9,365 nt of DNA from an uncultured Clostridia bacterium (GTDB lineage: Bacteria; Bacillota; Clostridia; Oscillospirales; Acutalibacteraceae), in NCBI GenBank assembly GCA_946497265.1, contig CAMMKL010000069.1:1-9365 (forward strand), read 5' to 3'. The translations under genes and the position numbers were made by a program. Of this stretch, positions 1 to 6,214 are shown one piece after another. Each line of letters opens with the position of its first letter. Position 1 is the stretch's first letter. The notes under the pieces were generated by a model. That model made no database searches. It was given only the letters and a program-made list of their open reading frames with translations, and had not been told where the DNA came from.

Positions 1-1
1 T

Positions 2-970
2 TCTTCGATTGTGACTTTGGTGGGATTTAAGATTTCCGGCCGTCCAGCGGATAAGGAGCACCCCTTTGGGCATGGACGGATTGAATATGTCGCGGGATTG
101 CTTGTTTCCATCGTCATCCTCTTGATGGGATTGGAGCTGGGAAAATCCTCCGTGGAAAAGATATTGCATCCGGAGGGGGTGGATTTTAGCCTTTTGTCCA
201 TCGGGATCCTTTTGCTCTCTATTTTAATCAAGCTTTGGATGAGCCTGTTTAACCGCAAATTGGGCAAACGGATTCATTCCGCGGCGTTGAAAGCGGCGGC
301 GATGGATAGCCTGAGTGATATGGCGGCGACCTCGGCGGTCATTGTTGGCGCAGCCGTCGGGTATTTCGCGAAGATATCGATCGATGGTTACGTGGGCGTA
401 TTGGTCGCTGTGTTTATCCTTTACACCGGGTGGAACACGGCGCGCGATACCCTCAACCTGCTCTTGGGAGAATCCCCCGACCCCCAGTTTGTACAAAGCT
501 TGAAGGATGAGGTGCTTTCCTATCAGGATGTGGTGGGGATCCATGACCTGATCGTGCACAATTACGGTCCAGGGCGCAGTGTAGTTTCCCTGCATGCCGA
601 GGTGCCGTGCCATATTGATATTTTGAAGATTCACGATACCATAGACAATATTGAACGCGATATCAAGAAAAAATTCGACTGTGAATGCGTTATCCATATG
701 GATCCAATCGTTACGGACGATGAAAAGGTCAATGAAACGCACCGTAAAGTAGAGGCGCTGGTCAAATTAATGGATCCATCGATCACCATCCATGATTTTC
801 GAATGGTAACAGGGCCAACCCATACCAATTTGATTTTTGACGTCGTGGTTCCCCACCGGTTTCGCTTGACCGACGAACAGGTGGTGGAAGCTGTACGGCA
901 AGGGGTAAAGGCTTTGGATGAAACCTATGAAGTCGTCATCGATGTGGATAAGCAATACATGAACGAATAG
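2..970 (+). CDS. Cation diffusion facilitator (CDF) metal transporter, 5' end missing
   Basis: This is a divalent metal efflux transporter of the inner membrane, presumably a metal/proton antiporter as known for the family. The reading frame is open to the left edge; the GTG at position 11 is an internal valine, because the preceding codons (Ser-Ser-Ile) match the end of TM2 in the family. Visible features are the HPFGHGRIEY motif after TM2 (codons from about 59), hydrophobic segments for TM3 to TM6 down to about codon 145, and a C-terminal cytoplasmic domain with the motif CVIHMDPI (about 682-708). A second C-terminal segment of about 75 residues follows it, as in the long Firmicutes members. 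The TM5 metal site reads D-SLS-D (305-319), an Asp pair rather than the His-Asp of zinc CDFs; this points to a manganese/iron-type substrate, though the TM2 half of the site is outside the window. The gene ends 27 bp before the next gene, so the two are probably co-transcribed. Confidence 0.93.
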   Translation, partial: SSIVTLVGFKISGRPADKEHPFGHGRIEYVAGLLVSIVILLMGLELGKSSVEKILHPEGVDFSLLSIGILLLSILIKLWMSLFNRKLGKRIHSAALKAAAMDSLSDMAATSAVIVGAAVGYFAKISIDGYVGVLVAVFILYTGWNTARDTLNLLLGESPDPQFVQSLKDEVLSYQDVVGIHDLIVHNYGPGRSVVSLHAEVPCHIDILKIHDTIDNIERDIKKKFDCECVIHMDPIVTDDEKVNETHRKVEALVKLMDPSITIHDFRMVTGPTHTNLIFDVVVPHRFRLTDEQVVEAVRQGVKALDETYEVVIDVDKQYMNE

Positions 971-982
971 AGGTAAAAAATT

Positions 983-990
983 AAGGGGGA
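983..990 (+). promoter_or_regulatory. Ribosome binding site of the glyoxalase-like gene
   Basis: AAGGGGGA lies 7 nt before the ATG at 998. It fixes the start and supports translation from a message shared with the upstream transporter, since no promoter is evident in the 27-bp gap. Confidence 0.7.
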
Positions 991-997
991 AATTTAA

Positions 998-1366
998 ATG
1001 CAGTTTACCATGCAGCACTGCAACATCAATATAACCAATCTGGAGGAAAGCCTGGCTTTTTACCGTAAGGCACTGGGGCTTTCCGTAGTGAGGGAACACC
1101 GGGCGGAGGACGGCAGCTTTGTTTTATGTTATTTAAGCGACGGGGTAACGCCGTTTGAGCTGGAACTGACCTGCCTGCGCGACCATCCCCAGCCGTATAA
1201 CCTTGGAGAAAACGAAAGCCATATTTGTTTTGCGGTGGAAGAATACGAAAAGGCGCATGCCCTGCATGAAGAGATGGGCTGCATCTGCTTTGAAAACGAC
1301 GCGATGGGGCTTTACTTTATCCACGATCCCGACAACTATTGGATTGAAATTATACCGGCAAAATAA
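998..1366 (+). CDS. gloA: Glyoxalase I-like VOC superfamily metalloenzyme
   Basis: A 122-residue single-domain protein of the vicinal oxygen chelate superfamily, best read as lactoylglutathione lyase (glyoxalase I), which isomerises the hemithioacetal of methylglyoxal and a thiol in the cytoplasm. The four metal ligands expected of the bacterial enzyme are all in place: His7 (MQHCNI), Glu56 (FELEL), His75 (ESHICF) and Glu117 (NYWIEI). Their spacing is close to the E. coli enzyme (His5, Glu56, His74, Glu122). The betaalphabetabetabeta modules are suggested by NLEESLAFYRKALGL in the N-terminal half and by YFIHDPDNYWIEI near the C-terminus. Many Clostridia lack glutathione, so the real thiol co-substrate is uncertain, and a related VOC isomerase is the main alternative. 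It sits 27 bp downstream of the CDF transporter. Confidence 0.85.
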   Translation: MQFTMQHCNINITNLEESLAFYRKALGLSVVREHRAEDGSFVLCYLSDGVTPFELELTCLRDHPQPYNLGENESHICFAVEEYEKAHALHEEMGCICFENDAMGLYFIHDPDNYWIEIIPAK

Positions 1367-1434
1367 ACGATCGCAACGGGAATTTTATGGATGGATCAAA
1401 TGCATTCCGGCTGAATAACAATCCCCTGCCCGAA

Positions 1435-1454
1435 GTCCGTTCTATCAAACGGAC
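1435..1454. other. Small perfect hairpin between convergent genes
   Basis: GTCCGTT and AACGGAC form a perfect 7-bp stem around a 6-nt loop, 69 bp after the gloA stop and 51 bp beyond the stop of the convergent minus-strand gene. It could help end transcription, but neither side has a T tract, so a standard intrinsic terminator is not supported. Confidence 0.4.
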
Positions 1455-1504
1455 AACAAATGGGTTGCGGCGTATAAGATCGCCCCCTTTGTAGATGCAT
1501 TCCA

Positions 1505-2335
1505 TCAGAGGGGACGGTTCGAGCCGTCCTCTAAAGCGTTGCCCTGCGTCCCAGGAAATTCCACCGGATGGGAAAGAGGCGGGGCGCTTTGCTGGAATTC
1601 CGTCATATAATCCCGATACCGAATGGGCAGGTGCGTCCTCTGGCATTTGGGGTTATAACGCCCTTCTATGGCGATGGTCTCGTGGAACTTTTTCCACAAG
1701 TTCCGGAAATTTTCCTCCCTTGCGTCGGGCTCAGGAGGAAGAAACCCATCCGCCTCCAAAAACTCGGCCTGGTACGGCTGATAAACCAGAGCCAGGCGGT
1801 GGGTTTTATCGTAGATCAGGAAGCGTTCCTCAGGGTAACGATCACAAAAATGGCCGCTTAAAAGGGGCAGCACATTGTTTTTTGGTTCTATTACAGAAAC
1901 AAGCGTACCTGCGCAATCCGAAAAACGGACGAATCCAGTCAGCAAATGCGTTTCATGATAAAGGTGTTTGACCGCTTTGTTTAAGATATGCACGGTTTCT
2001 TCCGTCAGGTTGTTGAAGATACGCCCGCCAATACGATACCCCAGGTTAATAAAGCGGTAAATAAGGATTTCTTTGGATACAAGGCAGGTCAAAAAACAAT
2101 CTTTCAAAAAACGGCCGGCTTCCGGATGAATCCGTTGGCCAAGGGAACGGTAAACACGCTGGGCGCGTACTTCTATGGTTTCGATCCATTTTTCCGGATA
2201 CAGCGACCCTTGTGGGCTCTCCTCGCTTACGATATCCAACGGAATTTCTTTTTTTACATAACTTTCAAACACACAACAAAGCAGCCCGCAAAAGCTGCCG
2301 TCATAGCGGTAAATCACATCCGTCGTCCAAGGCAT
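1505..2335 (-). CDS. DUF4130 / TIGR03915-type probable DNA metabolism protein, partner of the radical SAM gene
   Basis: A 276-residue member of the family always found beside a specific radical SAM protein (TIGR03915, DUF4130); its biochemical function is not known to me. Recognisable blocks are YDGSFCGLLCCVFE at residues 11-24, the central EPKNNVLPLLSGHF / YPEERFLIYD block at 150-176, and ETIAIEGRYNPK...RYRDYMTEF at 219-247. In related genomes the family occurs with or fused to a uracil-DNA glycosylase-like domain; none is present here. The ATG at 2335 lies inside the upstream gene (22-bp overlap) and is preceded by AGGTGG (2340-2345), so translation is probably coupled and the two products are likely made in fixed ratio. 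The last ~29 residues (248-276) lie beyond the conserved domain, and the final eight are encoded by a DNA hairpin, so the tail looks acquired rather than functional. Confidence 0.88.
   Translation of the reverse strand: MPWTTDVIYRYDGSFCGLLCCVFESYVKKEIPLDIVSEESPQGSLYPEKWIETIEVRAQRVYRSLGQRIHPEAGRFLKDCFLTCLVSKEILIYRFINLGYRIGGRIFNNLTEETVHILNKAVKHLYHETHLLTGFVRFSDCAGTLVSVIEPKNNVLPLLSGHFCDRYPEERFLIYDKTHRLALVYQPYQAEFLEADGFLPPEPDAREENFRNLWKKFHETIAIEGRYNPKCQRTHLPIRYRDYMTEFQQSAPPLSHPVEFPGTQGNALEDGSNRPL
1507..1532. repeat. REP-like inverted repeat at the 3' end of the DUF4130 gene
   Basis: GGACGG (1512-1517) and CCGTCC (1524-1529) pair around the loop TTCGAG, and the stem is extended by AGA/TCT past a two-base bulge. 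The hairpin contains the stop codon and last codons of the minus-strand gene. There is no T tract on either side, so it is not a clear terminator. It resembles the GGGGACGGTTC-type palindromes that I recall being dispersed in Firmicutes genomes; whether it is repeated elsewhere cannot be seen here. Confidence 0.45.
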
Positions 2336-3621
2336 TGGACCACCTCTTTTCCGGGCAGTTCGGATTGCTGGTAAAAGGAAAGCTGCTCATAGCGTTCCTG
2401 ATAAAAGACAGCCTGCCCCTGTTCCGAAAGCAAAGACCGAAGCACGGTGTCGTTTGTAACACGCAGCCCTTCTATGAGCTTGCCCGAACAGGTTATGAAA
2501 TACTGGGCCCGTTTGAGCACCACCCCTAGTTTTTTCAGCCCTTGAAAATCCAGGCTAGCCGCCTTACGCGCTTGTAAAATGGCTCGGGCGCTTTTTACCC
2601 CTATACCCGGTATGCGCAGCAGGGTGTGGTAGTCCGCCCGGTTAATTTCTACAGGGAAAAATTCCATATGTGCCAAAGCCCAACTGCATTTGGGATCGAC
2701 CAGCGGGTGAAAATCATGATGCTTTTCATCCAACAATTCGTCCGCCTGAAATCCATAGTACCGTAGCAGCCAATCAGCCTGATAGAGGCGGTGCTCCCGT
2801 AAAAGGGGAGGCTTGGTCCCCCTGGGCGGCAGCAGGGCATGGTCGGAGACCGGCATATACGCGCTGAAAAACACCCGCTTAAGCGCATACTTCCGATAAA
2901 GGCTTTCCGTCAGCTTTAGGATTTGATAGTCATTGTCCGGCGTAGCCCCCACGATCATTTGGGTGCTTTGCCCCGCCGGTACAAACCGGGGCGCATGGCG
3001 GTATTTTACCAGTTCACAATGGTTTTCCCGAATGCGGCCGGTTATCATCCCCATAGGTCGGAAGATGGATTCACGGGATTTATCGGGGGCCAAAAGCTTT
3101 AAGCTTTGTTCACTGGGCAGTTCAACATTCACGCTCATGCGGTCGGCAAAAAGGCCCAGACGGCCGAGCAAGGCGCTGTCCGCCCCGGGGATGGCTTTAA
3201 CGTGGATGTATCCATGGAAATGGTATTCTTCCCGCAGGATGCGAAGCGTTTCGATCATTCTTTCGCAGGTATAATCCGGATGTTTCAAAACGCCGGAGCT
3301 TAAAAAAAGCCCTTCAATGTAGTTGCGCCGGTAAAATTCTATGGTCAGCTCTGCCAGCTCACGCGGATCGAACGACGCACGAGGCACATCGTTTGATAAA
3401 CGGTTAACACAGTATTTACAGTCATAAATACAGCAATTTGTCATCAGTACTTTGAGCAGGGAAATGCAGCGGCCGTCTGCGGAAAAACTGTGACAAATTC
3501 CCGCCGAAACCGCGCTGCCAATCCCGCCTTTCTTCCCGGTTCGGTTTATACCGCTGGATGTGCAGGCAGCGTCGTATTTGGCTGCATCGGTTAAGATCCG
3601 CAGTTTTTCTATGGTTTCCAT
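2314..3621 (-). CDS. Putative DNA modification/repair radical SAM protein with helix-hairpin-helix (TIGR03916 type)
   Basis: A 435-residue radical SAM enzyme expected to bind a [4Fe-4S] cluster and cleave S-adenosylmethionine to a 5'-deoxyadenosyl radical; its substrate is unknown but DNA is the usual guess. The cluster motif is Cys64-X3-Cys68-X2-Cys71 (CIYDCKYC), preceded by further cysteines in GICHSF (Cys43) and GRCISLLK (Cys52) that are typical of this family. The SAM-binding region continues through LFLSSGV (about 106-111) and HVKAIPGAD. Near the C-terminus, IPGIGVKSARAILQAR (337-352) is a helix-hairpin-helix, a DNA-backbone binding element. The start at 3621 has AAGGAGG (3631-3637) 9 nt upstream. 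The longer frame from 3681 is rejected because its ATG lies between the -35 and -10 elements of the gene's own promoter. The gene overlaps its DUF4130 partner by 22 bp. Confidence 0.9.
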   Translation of the reverse strand: METIEKLRILTDAAKYDAACTSSGINRTGKKGGIGSAVSAGICHSFSADGRCISLLKVLMTNCCIYDCKYCVNRLSNDVPRASFDPRELAELTIEFYRRNYIEGLFLSSGVLKHPDYTCERMIETLRILREEYHFHGYIHVKAIPGADSALLGRLGLFADRMSVNVELPSEQSLKLLAPDKSRESIFRPMGMITGRIRENHCELVKYRHAPRFVPAGQSTQMIVGATPDNDYQILKLTESLYRKYALKRVFFSAYMPVSDHALLPPRGTKPPLLREHRLYQADWLLRYYGFQADELLDEKHHDFHPLVDPKCSWALAHMEFFPVEINRADYHTLLRIPGIGVKSARAILQARKAASLDFQGLKKLGVVLKRAQYFITCSGKLIEGLRVTNDTVLRSLLSEQGQAVFYQERYEQLSFYQQSELPGKEVVQCLGRRM

Positions 3622-3630
3622 TTGGATGCC

Positions 3631-3637
3631 CCTCCTT
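3631..3637 (-). promoter_or_regulatory. Ribosome binding site that decides the radical SAM start
   Basis: On the minus strand the sequence reads AAGGAGG, 9 nt before the ATG at 3621. It is the strongest Shine-Dalgarno site near this gene and lies downstream of the predicted transcription start. Confidence 0.8.
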
Positions 3638-3643
3638 ATGGAT

Positions 3644-3657
3644 CGAATATATGTTCT
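3644..3657 (-). promoter_or_regulatory. LexA (SOS box)-like operator over the radical SAM transcription start
   Basis: The plus strand reads CGAATATATGTTCT. The Gram-positive LexA consensus is CGAAC-N4-GTTCG, and this site differs from CGAACATATGTTCG at two of 14 positions, with an intact GTTC half-site and spacing. It begins 5 bp downstream of the -10 element and covers the expected transcription start, where a repressor would block initiation. Binding by LexA is inferred, not shown. Confidence 0.6.
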
Positions 3658-3662
3658 ATCAC

Positions 3663-3691
3663 AGTATAACCTCCTACCCATTTTCTGTCAA
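3663..3691 (-). promoter_or_regulatory. Sigma-A promoter of the radical SAM/DUF4130 operon
   Basis: On the minus strand, TTGACA (3686-3691) is followed by exactly 17 bp and TATACT (3663-3668). This is a perfect -35 and a near-perfect -10 at optimal spacing. Transcription should start near 3656, giving a leader of about 35 nt before the ATG at 3621. Confidence 0.85.
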
Positions 3692-3789
3692 GACGAATCC
3701 GAAAATTTGTTTGGGTAAACCCATGTTGGATAAAAAACGGGCAGCCGTCAAGCTGTAAAAACGGTGACAGGTGTGCCGGCTTGTAAGAC

Positions 3790-3819
3790 TTGATTTTGCC
3801 TGTGATTGTATATTATAAT
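3790..3819 (+). promoter_or_regulatory. Promoter of the ABC-F gene
   Basis: A consensus -10 TATAAT (3814-3819) is preceded 18 bp upstream by TTGATT (3790-3795). The predicted start near 3826 gives a leader of about 28 nt with AAGAGGG (3838-3844) ahead of the ATG at 3854. It is divergent from the radical SAM promoter, with about 100 bp between the two -35 elements. Confidence 0.7.
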
Positions 3820-3853
3820 GACAGTATCTGTGGAAAGAAGAGGGACAAATACT

Positions 3854-5782
3854 ATGGCTTTGCTAGGAGTCAGCAACCTGACGAAATCCTTTGGAACAGA
3901 TTTGTTGTTTCAGGGGGTAACGTTTGAAATACAGGAGAACGACCGCATCGGGCTTGTTGGGGTCAACGGTACGGGAAAAACCACCCTATTTAAAATATTA
4001 ACCGGGGAAGTCAACGACGATGCAGGTGAAATTTATCAAAGCAAACAGACCGTTTTAGGGTATATGGAGCAGCACGTCTGCCGTAACGATAACAAAACCG
4101 CTTATGATGAAGTGCTAACGGTTTTTTCCCATTTATCGGAAATGGAAAACGAGTTGGAGCTTTTAAATCTGAAGATCAGCCGGCAAATGGGGGATTTAGA
4201 CACCTTGGTCGAACGGCAAAGCTTTTTAAACGACGCATTCGTGCGCGACGGCGGTCTAACTTATAAAAGCCGCGCACGTTCCGCCTTGTTAGGGCTTGGT
4301 TTTGACGACGGACAGATGAAGTTGCCGGTAGGCGCGTTAAGCGGAGGGCAAAAGGCCAAGCTGCAGCTAGCGAAAATGCTGCTGAGCGGCGCAAACCTGC
4401 TGCTTTTGGACGAACCGACCAACCATTTGGACATTGCGTCGGTGGAATGGCTGGAAGATTATCTGAAAAGTTACAACGGAGCCTATGTGGTAATATCGCA
4501 TGACCGTTATTTTCTGGATAGGATCACCTTAAAAACCTTTGAACTGGAACACCATACGCTTTCGATCTATAAAGGCAACTACACGGCCTATCTGTCGCTG
4601 AAAGCGGAAAAGCGCTTGGCGGCCGAGCGCGTATATGAAAACACCCAAAAAGAGATCAACCGCCTGGAAGGGGTGGTCGCACAGCAGCGCCAGTGGAACC
4701 GGGAAAAAAATATCCGAACGGCCGAAAGCAAGCTGAAAGTAATCGAACGGCTGGAACGTAGTTTGGAAAAGCCGGAAAGCGAACCGGACGAGATCCGTTT
4801 CCGGTTTGACATTAAGCACATAAGCGGCAATGATGTTTTGGATGTGGAGGGGCTTTCCCTGTCGTTCGGTCATCAGCCGCCGCTGTTTCAAAACGTTAAT
4901 ATGCGGGTACGCAAGGGAGAGCGCATTTTTCTGCTTGGCCCAAACGGCTGCGGCAAAACGTCGTTGCTTAAGACCCTGCTTGGCACCTACCAGGCGCAGG
5001 ACGGCCGCACCCGCTTTGGCGTTGGGATCGACCTGGGGTATTACGACCAAATCCAGGCCGGCTTGGATTCTGAGAAAACGGTCATTGACGAAATTTGGGA
5101 TCAATATCCATATATGACGCAAACACAGGTACGCAGCGCCCTCGCCGTTTTTCTTTTCCGCGGGGAGGACGTTTTTAAGCCGGTTGCCGCCCTTTCCGGC
5201 GGGGAGCGCGCCAAACTCCTGCTGTTAAAGCTCATGCTTTCCCGCGCTAACTTCCTCCTACTGGATGAACCGACCAACCATTTGGACATTGCTTCCCGGG
5301 AAGCATTGGAAAACGCCCTAATGGGATACGAAGGGACTTTACTGGTGGTTTCCCACGACCGTTATCTTATCAACAAAATTGCGGACCGTATTTATTATCT
5401 GGAGGAAGGCGGCGTTACGGAATATATTGGCAACTACGACGATTTTCTGGATCGCCGCCGGCGCGAACAGATACAATCCGCCGCCACAGAGAGGCCGGAG
5501 GCGCCTAAAGGAAACGATTATAAACTGCGCAAGGAGCTGCAATCCGAACTTCGAAAACTAACTACGCGTGTAAAACGGCTGGAAGAAGAGATCGACGCTG
5601 TGGAAACCACGATTGCCCAATTAACCCAGACCCTTTCCAACCCGGAGGTTGCGAGCGACTATCAAAAGGCAATGGATCTTACTGCTCAGATCGACGAGCA
5701 GAAGGCCAAGCAGGAGGATCTCCTTTCGGAATGGGAAACGGCAAGCGAAGATCTGGAAAGCAAAAAGCGCGCCGGCCTGTAA
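3854..5782 (+). CDS. ABC-F family ATPase with C-terminal coiled coil (YdiF/Uup-like)
   Basis: A 642-residue soluble protein with two ABC ATPase domains and no membrane segments, the architecture of ABC-F proteins, which bind the ribosomal E site and help stalled or initiating ribosomes. Domain 1 has Walker A GVNGTGKTT (36-44), signature LSGGQ (162-166) and LLLLDEPTNHLD (182-193). Domain 2 has GPNGCGKTS (362-370), LSGGE (447-451) and LLLDEPTNHLD (468-478). The charged helical linker between them (about 250-315) corresponds to the P-site tRNA interaction motif. Residues 555-640 are a basic/acidic coiled coil like the C-terminal extension of Uup and Bacillus YdiF (the same total length as YdiF as I recall). 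The start at 3854 (MALLGVSNLTKSFG) is chosen over an upstream TTG at 3806 because that one precedes the promoter's -10 element. Sequence alone does not separate a housekeeping factor from an antibiotic-protection ABC-F; the housekeeping reading is favoured by the coiled coil and the ordinary context. Confidence 0.9.
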   Translation: MALLGVSNLTKSFGTDLLFQGVTFEIQENDRIGLVGVNGTGKTTLFKILTGEVNDDAGEIYQSKQTVLGYMEQHVCRNDNKTAYDEVLTVFSHLSEMENELELLNLKISRQMGDLDTLVERQSFLNDAFVRDGGLTYKSRARSALLGLGFDDGQMKLPVGALSGGQKAKLQLAKMLLSGANLLLLDEPTNHLDIASVEWLEDYLKSYNGAYVVISHDRYFLDRITLKTFELEHHTLSIYKGNYTAYLSLKAEKRLAAERVYENTQKEINRLEGVVAQQRQWNREKNIRTAESKLKVIERLERSLEKPESEPDEIRFRFDIKHISGNDVLDVEGLSLSFGHQPPLFQNVNMRVRKGERIFLLGPNGCGKTSLLKTLLGTYQAQDGRTRFGVGIDLGYYDQIQAGLDSEKTVIDEIWDQYPYMTQTQVRSALAVFLFRGEDVFKPVAALSGGERAKLLLLKLMLSRANFLLLDEPTNHLDIASREALENALMGYEGTLLVVSHDRYLINKIADRIYYLEEGGVTEYIGNYDDFLDRRRREQIQSAATERPEAPKGNDYKLRKELQSELRKLTTRVKRLEEEIDAVETTIAQLTQTLSNPEVASDYQKAMDLTAQIDEQKAKQEDLLSEWETASEDLESKKRAGL

Positions 5783-5795
5783 GCCAACGCGCTTT
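5764..5795 (-). terminator. Intrinsic terminator of the HPr-like gene, embedded in the ABC-F 3' end
   Basis: AAAGCGCG (5764-5771) pairs with CGCGCTTT (5788-5795); GGC/GCC inside the loop can extend it. On the minus strand the stem is followed by a run of five T, so it acts for the gene ending at 5821, 25 bp away. On the plus strand the T run is only three bases (TTTG), so it would be weaker for the ABC-F gene, whose stop codon it contains. Confidence 0.65.
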
Positions 5796-5820
5796 GTCAC
5801 ATGCTGATTTAATGGACAAC

Positions 5821-6060
5821 TTATTCCGGTATCTTGAACTGCTGCAATTCTTTGAAAAAATCCTCCGGCGGACATTCGCCTTCTTCCAACAAAAGCTTTA
5901 CCGGGCGGGAAAGATCCAGGCTGAAGATACCCATAATGGATTTGGCGTCGATTTTGTATTTATCAGACATCAGACTGATTGGAAAAGGATATTTGTTTGC
6001 CAGACAAACGAATTTCTTAACGGTCTCAATGCTGGACAAGGAAAGCATTTCTGTGTACAT
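5821..6060 (-). CDS. HPr/Crh-like protein without the phosphoacceptor histidine
   Basis: A 79-residue protein with the HPr fold signature DAKSIMGIFSLDL at residues 38-50, which matches the Ser46 region of HPr (LKSIMGVMSL), and the preceding FVCLANKYPFPISL strand-helix region. Ungapped alignment from the shared KY through KSIMG puts Ser10 where His15 of HPr should be, and the protein contains no histidine at all. It therefore cannot carry the PTS phosphate on His15, but the Ser46-equivalent (Ser41) is retained, as in Bacillus Crh. A regulatory role through HPr kinase-type phosphorylation is possible but not shown. The start has GGAGGT (6069-6074) 8 nt upstream. It is monocistronic, between its own promoter and terminator. 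Confidence 0.82.
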   Translation of the reverse strand: MYTEMLSLSSIETVKKFVCLANKYPFPISLMSDKYKIDAKSIMGIFSLDLSRPVKLLLEEGECPPEDFFKELQQFKIPE

Positions 6061-6119
6061 ACTCGTTTACCTCCAATTCTTTGAGCAGCGTTTACCCACT
6101 ATATCCTCACGCTCCCCCT

Positions 6120-6148
6120 ATTTTAGCAGTGTGCAGTTGACAGGTCAA
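6120..6148 (-). promoter_or_regulatory. Sigma-A promoter of the HPr-like gene
   Basis: On the minus strand, TTGACC (6143-6148) is separated by exactly 17 bp from TAAAAT (6120-6125). Start of transcription is expected near 6113, giving a leader of roughly 50 nt that includes the GGAGGT site. Confidence 0.8.
6137..6148. repeat. Palindrome TTGAC-AG-GTCAA over the -35 element
   Basis: Two perfect 5-bp arms flank an AG centre. The right arm is the -35 of the HPr-like promoter; the left arm gives a consensus TTGACA facing mtaB, but the sequence 17 bp on (CACGAT) is a poor -10. It may simply be a back-to-back -35 pair, or a small operator. Confidence 0.4.
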
Positions 6149-6165
6149 TATTCATTTAGCACGAT

Positions 6166-6197
6166 ATTCGATAAAAAGTAAGCGGAAATTCGATAAA
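6166..6197. repeat. Direct repeat of ATTCGATAAA, 22 bp apart
   Basis: Ten identical bases occur at 6166-6175 and 6188-6197. The start-to-start distance of 22 bp is about two helical turns, so both copies lie on the same DNA face. They sit between the divergent HPr-like promoter and the candidate -10 toward mtaB, the right place for a tandem activator or repressor site. The region is AT-rich, so chance is possible. Confidence 0.45.
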
Positions 6198-6202
6198 TAT
6201 GA

Positions 6203-6208
6203 TATGAT
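6203..6208 (+). promoter_or_regulatory. Candidate -10 element for the mtaB leader
   Basis: TATGAT followed by AC would place a transcription start near 6215, exactly at the first base of the structured element described next. No recognisable -35 lies 16-18 bp upstream, so use would need an activator, possibly at the ATTCGATAAA repeats. Confidence 0.35.
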
Positions 6209-6214
6209 ACAAGA

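Noticed and set aside
1495..1971. Plus-strand frame opposite the DUF4130 gene
   Set aside because: The minus-strand protein has family motifs along its length and a coupled start; the plus frame is repetitive in Pro/Gly/Arg with no start signal.
3712..3723. TGGGT-AA-ACCCA palindrome between the divergent promoters
   Set aside because: Five-base arms are expected often by chance, and it is not positioned at either promoter's core elements.
3767..3784. Imperfect inverted repeat ACAGGTGTGCCGGCTTGT upstream of the ABC-F promoter
   Set aside because: Only about half the positions pair and the centre does not match, so an operator is not supported.
3806..3853. Longer ABC-F start at a TTG codon
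   Set aside because: It lies upstream of the TATAAT element, so it would not be transcribed from the visible promoter, and the family begins at the MALLGVSNLTKSFG-type start.
4529..5122. Long minus-strand open frame inside the ABC-F gene
   Set aside because: The ABC-F reading is unambiguous, with both Walker and signature motifs; the opposite frame has no recognisable motif.
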